Shown one piece after another: positions 1-12,500 of a DNA stretch of 64,000 bases. A model generated the notes under the pieces. It ran no database searches and was not told the DNA's origin. It saw only the letters and a list, made by a program, of their open reading frames with translations. The translations under genes and the position numbers were made by a program. Within the stretch, counting starts at the first letter, position 1. Every line of letters begins with the position of its first letter. The stretch comes from Eutreptiella sp. 'Long Island Sound 2002' (lineage: Eukaryota > Euglenozoa > Euglenophyceae > Eutreptiales > Eutreptiaceae): positions 142,860,961-142,924,960 of the forward strand of contig OZ038382.1 of the NCBI GenBank assembly GCA_964036045.1, given 5' to 3'.

Positions 1-122
1 GTCCAGCGTTTTCGCCCCCGAACCGCCTGTGCCCGCACATACCCTCGTCTACACAAATATGCGAACGTGCAATGACACTGTTAGCACACAGTCCACGCGC
101 AACCCTGCATTCCTGCCCTCAC

Positions 123-505
123 ATGACACGTGGTATGGCACCGCAACTTCCTGAATGTACCCTCTTTGACCGCTGGACTCCTTCACCCCTTCGATTCCAA
201 CTTCCGCTCTTCTCCTTGCCGTGGTCACCCCCATCCACCCGCTGGCCCCAACATCTCATTGCCGTAGTCTCCCTTGCCCCGACCCCCGCGCCTTCAATCC
301 TGCGTCATGTGCAGGTCCTTTACCAGATCAATCCTGCATATCGTGGCAAATGGGAGTTCAACGGCCTGCGAGGGTTCTTGGAGGGCCTCGCCAACCCCAC
401 GGAACTCCGGGATTTCTTTACCACGACGCTGCCTTACCTTCAGCGCTTGGTCCTCAAGACCCCAGAATTATTCCCTGAGCCCATTCGCCTGTTGAGCGCT
501 GGCAG
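123..505 (+). CDS. PARG: PARG exon 1 (N-terminal helical region)
   Basis: The frame encodes a tract with YRGKWEFN, FFTTTLPYLQRLVL and PELFPEPIRLL, which matches the helical segment before the catalytic domain of PARG (family pattern: KW-x-F, then LP, then PIPLL). The donor is GGCAG|GTGCAG after base 505, leaving two bases of a codon that exon 2 completes. The left boundary is unsure. Either coding runs from an upstream ATG (72 or 123) through RWPQHL, which resembles the RW helix of the family, or the exon begins at 315 after TGTGCAG and an earlier exon lies outside the window. Confidence 0.75.
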
Positions 506-3500
506 GTGCAGCAGCTGCAGCCTCTGACACCTTCTTCCGAGCCCTGATCTATATTTTGTTGATTGACCCCCTACTTGCCACCAAATTAAACCAGCCTCAC
601 CAACGCAAAACTATGAGCTATCCTCCACAGCACCAGCGCTAGGCGGAACTTGCACGGGGAAGCTCGCTCCCTGTCATTTGCATGCAAAACCGTCGGTTCA
701 AGGCAAGACATTCCGCGTGCTTCGAAACCTCAAATCAAGGGATGGAGGACCAGGGGCTCGAGCTAGAATGCCCCCCCCTCCCCTCCCCACGGCATGACAT
801 CTCCTTCCCCAATTTGGGGCCCTGTTAAGGTGGGGTTATGCATCCTCATGTCTTTTCTTGAAGTGTTCACGAAGTATGTCTGATGGAGCGCAGTGCCCAC
901 CAGCACATGGTTTGTACGAGCAATTTTTTCAGGGCTCCCCAGCCCGACACAGCGCAGCAAGACGCTGGGCTAAGAGTAGAATGTCAATGTAAGACCAAAT
1001 CGGGTACTCCAGCACTGCGCCATCGGTAGTCGTGCAAGTGCGCCATCAAACACGCTATGCGTCAGCAATTGCGTTTGTCAAGGGTTTGAGGCAGGTGTAC
1101 AAACTGGGACGATATGACTTGTTTTTGCAGAGCGCCTCCAATGGGGTAAATGCCGACTCTCAGGCTGCTTCTTGGGCTAAGAAGGTGCAGGGATTTGTCA
1201 ATGCGGAAGTGAGCTGCCAGGGCGATGGGCTAATCGTGCAAAGGGACCTGACATTTGACGGACCTATATCCGGGCGAGCTTCCTCTGCTTGCACCCAAAC
1301 GCCCCCAGAGTCCCCCGTTGCCCCGTGCCGTTTTTGAGACCATGCACCATTTACCACGTGTCATGTTGGGACCGACACCCATCCACTGCGCCCCTTAATT
1401 TTGGTGCAGGGGAGGTGATGTTGTGCTGACACAGCTGCAAGTTGCATGTCTGGTGGCGAACGCCTTCTTCTGCACTTATCCTCGACGCAACCAGAAGGTT
1501 TGTCTGCCCTTGAGATCGTGCATGGCATTTTTTTTTTGCGAAGTACTGCCCTTAAGAACTGCCTCCAGGGATCACCAACCACCAACCACCAACCACCAAC
1601 TGCCAACGGCCACCAACCGCCAATGGCCAACTGCCAGCGGCTATCAACCGCCAACTGCCCACTGCCACCAACCACCAATCACCAACCATCAACCGCCGCC
1701 AACCACCACCAACCGCCAGTCGTCAACTGCCAACTGCTGATTGCCACCAACCGCCAACCGCCAAGTGCCACCAACCACGGTTGAACATATGTGCTACATG
1801 CGGTCTTTTTGTGAAACAGCATGGTAAGACTTAACAAAAAATTTTTTCTGAATTTTTTTACTAAGTTTCAAAACTTTGTAAAAAATATTTGTTTCCTAGG
1901 TTTTTCCTCTGCCGGTGCGTTTTTCACTAAGTAAATTCCTTGGTAAAATTTTTTTTCCCTTCTCATGAATTTACTTAGTTAAAAGAAAGTTTTTTCAATC
2001 AGTAATTTACCTAGTGGAAATTTGTTTTGGCGTTGGGGACCCCCTAGACGGCAGGGGTGACGTAGCCAATCTGCCCACCGGTGGGCCACTGCTGATTTTT
2101 GTCCCCCGCTCTGGAGTGTCGTCCACCCCCTACACGGCATGGGTGATGTAGCCAATCCGCCCATTCTGTGGGCCACTTATGATTTGTCCCCCGCTTTGAA
2201 GCGTTGGGGACTCCCTTGACGGCAGGGGTGACGTAGCCAATATGCCCGCTCGTGGACCATTGCTAATTTTGTTCCCTGCTCTGAGGCATTGGGCACCTGC
2301 CAGACAGAAGGGGTTATGCTGCCAATCCACACTCCTGTGGGCCACTGCTAATTTTGTCCCCCGCTCTCAAGCGCTCGTGACCCCCCGAGATGGATGGGGT
2401 TATGTAGCCAATCCACACACTTGTGGGCCACTGGTGATATTGTTCTCCGCTCTAAGGCGTTGGGTGCCCCCTAGACGGTAGAGGGTGACACAGCCAATCC
2501 GCCCACTTGTGGGGCACTGTTGAGTTTGTCCCCCACTCTTAAGTGTTGGGGATCCCCCAGATGGCACCCTTGAGACGGGAGGCGTGATGTAGGCAATCTG
2601 CACCTTTGTGGGGCACTTCTGATTTTCTCCCCCGCTCTGAAGTGTTGGGGACCCCCCATACGGCAGCGGTGAATTGGCCACTTTGCCCACTTGGGGCCCA
2701 ATCCTGATTTTGCCGCCCACTCTGAAGCGCTCGGGACCCCCTAGAGGGCAAGGGATATGTTGCCAATCCACACTTGTGTGGGCCCTTGCTGATTTTGTCC
2801 TTCACTCAGAGGCGTTGGGGACCCCCTAGACGGCCGGGCTGACGTAGCCTATCCGTTCACTTGTGGGTCACTGCTCATTTTGTCCCCTGCTATGAAGCGT
2901 TGTCCACCCCTTGCATGGCATGGGTGATGTAGCCAATCTGCCCATTTGGGGGCCACTTCTGATTTTGTCCAATGCTCCAAAGCGTTGGGGACTCCCCAGA
3001 GGGCAGGGACAATGTAGCCGATCCTGCCTTTTTTGGGCAGCTGTTCATTTTGTCCCCCGCTCGGAAGCGTCGTCCACCCCTTGGACGGCATGGGTGATGT
3101 AGCCAATCCGCTCATTTGTGGCCCACTTCTGATTTGTCCCCCGCATTGAACCGTTGGGGACTCCCCAAACGGCAGGGGTGACATAGCCAATTTATCCGCT
3201 TGTGGGCCATTGCTAATTTTGTCCCCTGCTTTGAATAGTTGGGGACTCCCCAGACGAAAGGCGTTGTGTTGCCAATCCACACTCTTGTGGGCCACTGCTA
3301 ACTTTGCCCCCTGCTTTGAAGCGCTTGCCCCCCCCCCCCCCCCAACGGCAAGGGTTATGTAGCCAATCCGCCCATTTGTGGACCACTGCTCATTTTGTCC
3401 TCTGTTCTGAGGATTTGAAGACTCCCTAGACGGCAGGGGTTACGTAGCCAATCTGCCCAATTGTTGGCCCTCGCTTATTTTGTCCCCCGCCTTGAAGCGT

Positions 3501-6500
3501 TGTCTACCCCCTACACGGCATGGGTAATGTAGCCAATCTGCCCATTTGTGGGCCACTTACGATTTGTCTCCCGCTTTGAAGCGTTGGGGACTCGCCAGAC
3601 GGCGGGGATGACATAGCCAATCTGCCCGCTTATTTATTGCTAATTTTGTTCCCTGCTCTGAGGCATTGGGGACTTACCAAACGGAAGGGGTTATGTTGCC
3701 AATCCACACTCATGTGGACCACTGCTAATTCTGTCCCCCAGACCTAAAGCGCCGGAGCCCCGAGATGAAAGGTGATATGTTGCCAATCCACCCACTTGTG
3801 GGCCACTGCTAATATTGTCTCTTGCTCTGAGGTGTTGGCCACCCCCCAGACGGACGGAGTTTTGTTGCCAAGCCACAATCGTGTGGGCCACTGCTGATTT
3901 TGTCGCCCGCTTCGAGGCCTTGGGCACCCCTCAAACGGGAGGCATGATGTAGCCAAACTGCCCCCTGGTGGGTCACTTCTGATTTTGTCCCCCTGCTCCA
4001 AAGTGTTGGGGACCCCCCATACGGCAGCGGTGAATTGGCCACTTTGCCCACTTGTGGTCCACTCCTAATTTTGTCGCCCACTCTGAAGCGCTCGGGACCC
4101 CCTAGAGGGCAGGGAATATGTTGCCAATCCACACTTGTGGGGGCCCTTGCTGATTTTGTTGTCCGCTTGAAGGCGTTGGGGACCCCCTGGACGGCAGGGG
4201 TCCCCTGCCGTGAAGCGTCGTACACCCTCTACACGGCATGGGTGATGTAGCCAATCTGCCCATTTGTGGGCCATTTATGATTTGTCCCCCGCTGCGAAGC
4301 ATTGGGGACTCCCTAGATGGCAAGGGTGATGTAGCCAATATGCCCTTTTGTGGGCCTTTGCTAATTTTGTCCCCTGCTCTTGGGTGTTGGCGACCCCCTA
4401 GATGGAAGGAGTTATGTTGCCAATCCACACTCCTGTGGACCACTGCTAATTTTGTCCTCCACTCTGCAACGCTCGGGATCCCCCCAACGGAAGGGGATAT
4501 GTTGCCAATCCACACTTGTGTGGGCCCTTTCTGATTTAGTCCTCCGCTCTGAGGCGTTGGGGAACCCCAAGACGGCACAGATTATGCAGCCAATCCACAC
4601 TCTTGTGGGCCCTTGCTGATTTTGTCCCCCGCTCCGAGGTGTTGGGCACCCCTCAGACGGGGGGCGTGATGCAGGCAATCTGCCCCCTTGTGGGGCACTT
4701 CTGATTTTGTCCCCCGCTCTGAAGTGTTGGGGACCCCCCATACGGCAGGGGTGAATTAGCCACTTTGCCCACTTGTGGTCCAATCCTGATTTTGCCGCCC
4801 ACTCTGAAGCGCTCGGGACCCCCTAGAGGGCAAGGGATATGTTGCCAATCCACACTTGTGTGGGCCCTTGCTGATTTTGTCCTTCACTCAGAGGCGTTGG
4901 GGACCCTCCGAATGCACAAGTGACGTAGTCCATGCGCCTACTTGAGGGCCATTGCTCATTTTGTCCCCTGCTTTGAAGCGTTGTCCACCCCTTGCATGGC
5001 ATGGGTGATGGAGCCAATCCGTCCATTTGTAGGCCACTCATGATTTGTTCCCCGCTCCAAAGCGTTGGGGACAACCTAGACGGCAGGGGTGTCATAGCCA
5101 ATCTGCCCGCTTTTGTTTGCAGTTCCTGTAGGTGATGCGTTCAAGATAACCCGGCCATCAAAAATTTTCCTCAGCTGCCCCCCCCCCCCCCCTCATTTCC
5201 TCAGGTTGTTTGCAATGTGCTATTCCATGTCTGAAATAGTAGGTCGGCATACGCACATGCCACAAAAGCCTCTCTTTGAATATACAGGTCCGGGCCCTTG
5301 TGAACCCCCCGAACAGGAATCACCATCCACGGGGGTGCATGGCAACAAGCCATGTCGTCCTCGCAAGCGCCTGAAGCGCCGCCTTTGGTAGCTGCAGTTG
5401 AAGGTTGTCACCTCCCCGTGCTTTTTTCCTCATGACTAACAATTTTTGGACACATGCTTCATGGTTTCTTTGACTGGTCTTTTCCTAGTTGGACTCCGTG
5501 GTTGGTGGGGGATGTGCACCCCGTACTTGAAATTCCCCTTTTGTTTCGCCCCTTGTCATGGCATGGGTGTTCGGCAGTGCCCTTCCCGACTAAGTGTTAG
5601 AATGGGAGGTGCTGAAGCTGCACTTGCTGGGGACGCCCCGTCTTCACTTTGGCATAGCGACGCCGAGAAATCCCTATCACAGCTTGCTTCTCCGCAACCG
5701 CCTGGTCTAACACCCCAGCCCACCCCGCCATCCCCCCTATCACCATCGTACACCGCGCCCTCAAATAAGCCACCATCACCACCCTATCGCACCCCCCCCC
5801 CCCCATCCGATGTTGACACACCCCTTCTGGCCAAGGCCACCGATCCCATCGCCCCAAGGATAGAGCAGTGGCTAGTGTGGCCTCTAGATACCCTCGACGG
5901 GCATTTTCATGTTGCGTGGACGGGGTATCACTTCGGCTTGCAAAGGCATAGGCAAGTAGCCTTGTGGAAGGGGGGAAATCGGGTATCTAGGTCCCGGCAC
6001 AAGCCCCCCTGCCGCCTGGCAAACAACACTGCCAGGACTCATGGCACACGGCCAAACGTCTTTGCTACCACTACGCCCCCCCGACCGCCCACAGACCTCG
6101 TTGCTGCCAGGCCACTCCCACCACTCACCATTGCCACCACCTGTGAGGGGACGCCTTCAGCTTAGCCCAGACACATGCACCGTGTCTCAGATGGCTCGTG
6201 GTGACCCACTATCAAAACCAAAACCCAGGCCAATCCCCACACCCACGTCATGGCATGACCGGTGTCGTCTTGGTGCCCCCTACTTTCATCACCGGGATCA
6301 CGCATTCGCAACGACACCGATCAAGTATGGGTGGGAAACACCGCAGTTGTGGCCACATAGTTCAAATACCTGGGCTACATTGTGGCCCACGCCTCGCGCA
6401 GCGCTACTGCTGCCCACATCATCCGTGCAACGGACATATGTCCGTCACCCCTAGGTTGTGTTGTCGCATGCATACAGGAACATGCACAACCTATTTTTCT

Positions 6501-9500
6501 GTTTGTGTGTATGTGTGTGTGTGTGTTGTCAAGGATTTTTTCACGATGTCACATCAAAACCCTTTCCCCGAGCTACCCCGGATCGAAGTAGGGGTGGATG
6601 CTGATACCATTACATGATGACATTAATGAGGAAAATGCGGGAACATATTTGGAGACCAATATTCTGCGGGCCCTTGCGGTATTGTGTTTTTAGCCCAAGC
6701 CTCTGTATTTCATTAATGCCGATGATAGAGCCACCTTCCTTCACACCTTCCTTCGCCTTTTGCAATACTGGCCAGGCAAGTACGATACCACAATGGAGAG
6801 GTTAGTTAACAAGAATTTCGCAATGCCAAAGCTAACGGCGGCACAAGCACGCGGCACAAACGACCCCTCACGGCACCACATAGGGACGGGCATGGTCTAG
6901 AGGCACATGCAGTTCACGCCCCCCCCCCCCCCATCAGAAGTCCGACTCCCATTAACAGACAGTGACACTTCTGAAGCAGCAGAGAGGAAATCCATGTACC
7001 AACTACTGCAATCTTTACTATTGGAGCCGTATGCTTCTACCATGCTGTGGACACATCAATTGCTAAAAGACTGGACCAAAAGGCCGGCATATCGAATGAA
7101 CGAGATGTCAAAAAACAACATCTTATTCAGTATCCACCCATACACATAGTGGTTTAGCCAACACAAGGTGAACATCTAGGGAAGGTGCAATTTCTCATCA
7201 ACACCACTATTAGTGATGACATCGCTGCCTCCGTTGTGGATGCAAACACTGTTTGCATTGAGGGAGTGCACACGCCGCCTAGAGGCAACAATAGTGGGTT
7301 GCAACGCGAGGATGACGTCCTCCGTGATCCCTGGAAACATACACTTCGCCTGAAGGAACAAATGAATGCCTCAGTACCGCCAGTGCCACACGATTGCAAT
7401 GGATTGGGTGGGATATCCGTGTCCCTTGCTCCCCAGGGCGTGAAGAATGATCTTGTGTGTAACGTCCTTTTGAATCCGGGTCATATTTGACCTATTTGTG
7501 ACTCATTCTTTGCATTGTGCCTTGCTACTATGCCCGTTTGCCGTGCTCTCTTCTCCTAAAATTAAACAAAATTAAGGACTTCGAAAATGCACTTCGGTAC
7601 CGTGTTGAAATTCATACACCAATTCACAAAAAATTACATTCACACTCCCATTCACACGCACATTCACAGGATTTAGACGACCGCTAATTTCGCACGAAAT
7701 CCGCACGATTTTCGCACGAAGTTAGCATTCATCTTACGATTATGACATTTCCCATATGTCACACATTGTTTTCCCTGTGCAACAGAGCTTTACATCTGAG
7801 ATTTCGCAACACTTGTCTTAGCTAGCGTCCCTGCCAGATTCCGCCGCCGACACCCACTCCCTCTACCAATCCTCGCCCATCAGTTGGAGGAGGCGAACTA
7901 CGACTCCGATGACCTCCCTGTGGGGTCAATTGTGGAATGAGGGGGGGGGGGGGGTTAGCACCCCCCCCCCCCACCCGGTGTGCGGTAGTGCACATCGATA
8001 TGCGATCTCCGGGTCGCACTCAAGTGTACTGCCGCAAGGCCTGGAGTACAAGGCTGCGGGTAGGGTTGAACGGGCAGTTCCACGGATTTCAACCCTGAGG
8101 CTTATTCCGGGGGAGAAGCCGGTGGTCAGTCTTCTGGGGATTATGGGCGGGCAAGCGTAGGGAGGGAAGCCTAGGGAGGGTGTGTGCGAGGTGTACCCTA
8201 TGGACAACTCCACCTGGGATGTGACATGGTCGCCCTTCACGAATTCAACGTTCCTAAAAAGGAGGACCACTCCACCATCCCCTTTCGATGGCAGATCTCG
8301 CAGCCAAACTGGTGGGATGATCTTGCCATCACCCCCTACCCCCCCACCCATTGGTTGCCCCCGAGCACCCCCGGCGTGACCTCACCACCCCCACCCTTCA
8401 CACCACCACATCCCAAGCCTGAGACTGAGGCTTGGCCCTTCCCCACCCCTTCATCACTGCAACCCCCCATCTCCGCACAAGCACGCTATCCGAACCCCCC
8501 TTTTTGCCACCCTCCTCCGCCCCCCTTTGGACGAGACTAGGGTCGCGCCCCCCTTTGCCCAAAGCTTCGTGGACAGCCAGGGGTACACCGTCGCGAAGGG
8601 TTTGCTGTCGGAGGGGGAGTGTGGACCAGCATAGGCCAAAGTAGATAAAATTTTGGAGGGAGGGAATGACAAGGTGGTCCAGTCCTGACACCACATTTTC
8701 CACGCTGAGTTTGCGTAGGCTCAGCGCCGCACGCCAGAACTCCCCCAAAGATGGCAACCGAAGCCAGCAATTCGATTGCCCTCGCTGGGGGACTTCTTCT
8801 TTTCGTCATGGTACCATGCTTGCGTGTATATAGGTGTTGGATTACGCCAATTTTGGGCGGCCAACCTTGTTGCTGCTGCTGTTGCTTTTGTTGTTGTTGC
8901 TCCTCCCGATGTTAACACCGGTCCCGGTGTGTGGATCCTTCGCAAGTGGTATGTGGTGTCTCCTCATTACCCCCAAAATGCTGATGGTCACCTGAGGAAT
9001 GACCAAGAATTTTGCACCAATTGGCAAGGGGAATTGAAAAAAAGCTTTGTTTGGGATGTGCACCAATACTCCCATACAGGGAGGCAAACCGAGCTATGCA
9101 GATACTACGGCCGACTTGACTTTCAAGTGTGTCTTTTGCAACTCCTTGTAAGTAGTTGGCACTAATGTTGGTTGTGGCCCTGTGAGGACTCTCTTCATGA
9201 GCGTGATTCTGTTCCTAGTGCTGCCGCATTGATGTGGGCCATGGCCCTGTCAAGACTCTTTTCTTGAGCCTGAATTTGTTTCGAGTCCCCGATCCCAATT
9301 ATATCTTGTTATGTTGGCCCAGTGCCAACTAATTGGTGTGCATGATGGTTTGGCCTGGGTGGGGCGCCACTAACACAAGTGGCCGGGGATCGACCCGGGG
9401 GGCCTTGTGCCCTTAAACATCGAAAGCTTGACTACCCTGGTTAAAACGGGGGCTGGGTGGGGGGGGGTGGGGTAAAAAAAAGGTAAATTTTTTAAAAAGA

Positions 9501-12500
9501 AAAGTTGTACCTAAGTTTACTAAGTTTTACCTCATCTGGTACTAAGTTTTACCAAATGCCCAGCGAAGAGGGGCCCGACAGCGCCCAAATTTTACATTAG
9601 CATTTTCAAGGTTTTCTTTGTTGACTTGAACACCACGCAAATTGCTCTCGGTCGGATTTGCCCGTCGCCATGGGGATAGGGATAGCGGGATGCATTTCAG
9701 ATCTTTTGTGCACAGGTTGTGGTCATGGTCCTGACCTCTTTTGATGGATGCGGGCACACATGAAGCAACCCTCCTTCCTTGGGTGTGCCGTGCATCGCCT
9801 GCGTAGCAGTACATTCGTCTCTTGCAGGGTAAGACGGGCGAGTACAGTCGTTACCCATCCATTAACTTTGTGGACTTGTTCAAAACACAGACAAGCTCTG
9901 CTCTGGAACGCTCCACTTGTTCACGCTCCCAGGTGCATATGAAATGGACCTGTCGTCCATTTGTGCGCGTTTGTGCTGGTTGCGTTATTTGGTATTTGTT
10001 TTTGTGGTCTATGTGTTGGATATTGATTGAACACATTGATACATGGGACATTCTTGGCCATTAGTATCCATGAGTACACCCGGGGTATCTGTTGATATGC
10101 TCTGCCCCAAACCCCCCCAAACCCCTAAGAATGGCTGACCACCATTGGAGGTAGGAGCCCCCCCTTCCCCCTTCTAATGCATCGTGTGTGTGTGTGGGGG
10201 GGTTTTTACACTCTTTGCTCGCGGGGGGGACCTATCAGTCAGTCACAGGCCAACAGACCTCTTAAACCCCTCCCCCCTGCTCTTGACCCCTTTCCCGGAT
10301 CTCCTTTAAACAACTAGCCCCAGGAAAGGAAACAAACAAAAGTCAGTTCAACAAACCGGGCCACTGACAGCACCACTTAGAAATTTTGTTTTTCATTTTT
10401 TGACCGTCTCAGTTTCCTGTGAAACAGGTGCTGTCTGATGGCTGGGTGCCTGGGCAGGCAGGTTTCACTTCCTGTCCTAAAGGGGGGGAGGAGAGGATGC
10501 TCCTGCAGCGTGAGAAACACGGGTGCTCCGTGCGCGTCACAAAACCCCCCATGGGGACGAAGAAGCAGCACAGTTAGATCTCCCTCCCCTCCATTAGCTT
10601 CCCGGACTGCAGGTGCTTCTCCAGGGCCAGTTTCAACACCTACCCTCAGCTCTGTCTTGAAGTCCAGGGCCATGATCATGGTGGAAGATGCCAGTACCGC
10701 GCCAGGGGATGGGACAAACACCCTTCCCCCTTTGCTATCCCTCCTAGGGGATTCAGGGCAGGGGGGGGATCAGGACGACTAGCGGCGTTCATGGGTTCCG
10801 CTTCAGGGGAAGGGAGTGGGCAGCACCCTCCTCCCTCGTTGCTCCCCTGGCCGGGGGACACAGGGCAGGGAGACGTGGGCACAGAGCAGGCGCAAGGCCT
10901 GCCACTGTTGGCGGCCCTCCGCGGGGGCGGGACGAAGTCTGGGATCGGAGGGGGGGAAACGTGAGCCCATACAGAAGCTCTACAACCTGCATCGTGCGCC
11001 TGCATCCAAGAGCGTGCGCCACTGTTGCACCCAGCGCCATGAGGGACACCCAGCAGTCGGGGGCATGTCGCATGAGGGGCGAGACAGCGCTGCCAACCAG
11101 TACCCCAGGGAGGAGGGGGGTTGATGGTAGCCTCGCAGAGCCAGGGGGAACCTCACCTGCTGGCACGGCAGGGGGTCCTGCAGGGGCATGGGCAGTTCTC
11201 GGCGGAAGTGACCTGACCCAGAGGACCCCAGTCCTTCCGTCGCACTGCGATACATGGGGTGGGCAGGGGAGGGAAGGTACTGGCACTAGCCAGCCCTGAC
11301 CCGCTAACCCCCTGACCATCCAATCCTGTTGTGCGCAGGACTTTAAAAGACGCCTAAGGTGGCAGTGAGGGTCACACACACACATGCACACACAATTGAC
11401 ACAAGAGGAACAGAAAAACTCATGCACAAACTCACCAGAAGCAACAAGACAAGGACCATTATTCACTACCACATGTACGCACACAGGCGCGTGCTTATGC
11501 ATCACGCACAAACGTATTACTCAAACACTCACGCTCATGTGTAGGGGGTTAACCTGTTCAAATGCATGATGCCAACAGGGGTGGCAACACGTTGGTTTTT
11601 AGGTGGAGGGGGGGCAGGGCTGTATTGGAAGAGAGGAAGGGGTGTGTGGGGGGCGGGGGGGCTTTGGCCGAAGCCCCCCTCCTCCCATGGTTGTCTATCT
11701 CAGGTGCTTGTTGTTAAGGCCCAGAGCAAGCGTACCCTGGAAACCTACGTTAAAACCAATATGCTTAATTTCAATTTTTCAGAATTGAAAGGGGCTCAAA
11801 ATTAACCTGTCAAATATTAATACGTTAACCTAATTTTCGCTCGTTTGCACCGCTTTGCTTGTGCGCGTACTATGCCCATCAAGGGTTTTCGGTTGGTCAA
11901 AGGGTGGACAACGGGGTGGTACAGGGGTTTCATACTCTTTGAGGTAGTTCCATAGGCCCACATCCTTCTCCCCGGTCCCCCTACTCACACCACTCCCAAC
12001 TACCTTAGTTTGTTGTGTAGCTCTTGTTATGCCTTTCCCTCGGGACACCATTCTCAAACTAAGTATGACACTCACGTGTTTGAGTGGGGCCAAGAATTTG
12101 CGTGACCCATTGGTCGCACCACTCCTTGGTGCGTGGGTGGCCTCATCCCCTTTGGCTAAGGCCCGTTGGTACGAGGCCACTGAGGTTGCCCAACTCCCCT
12201 TCATCCGCGACAAACAAATAGAGGCCGTGAAGCAACATGCCTCCGTCCTCTTCCCGGCACCCGAGTTGATTGGGCTACTTCTGGACTTGAATGTCCCCAA
12301 GTCCGGCTTCCGGCATGTGTTGGAGTTCATGACCCGCCGGGGGGCCGCTTCTACCGCGGCGACGGGCCACCCATTCCTCTGACCCATCCCTTCACGTGAC
12401 CGCTTCACGGACACATGGAAGGAGTTGGTGAAGCCCCTTGCGCTAGAGCCACCAATGTCCGTGCCGGAGCCCGCTACAAGCGGCCACTCTTGGCCGCTAC

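Larger units (their letters stand above)
1498..9827 (+). other. PARG intron 2 (8.3 kb, repeat-filled)
   Basis: The intron begins GTTTGT and ends CGTCTCTTGCAG. It holds the 7-bp minisatellite, AT-rich low-complexity stretches (about 1800-2030 and 9470-9560), the 85-bp satellite and several long C or G runs. Between about 5120 and 9820 I find no recognisable gene. A frame at about 8776-9165 is open for 129 codons but has no domain I can name. Confidence 0.75.

Noticed and set aside
2033-5115. Minus-strand open frames of up to 158 codons rich in Gly, Ser and Gln
   Set aside because: They follow the 85-bp satellite in whichever phase happens to be open and share no codon-level constraint.
9340-9405. 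GGGGATCGACCCGG resembling a tRNA T-arm
   Set aside because: No box A, anticodon arm or acceptor stem can be placed around it.
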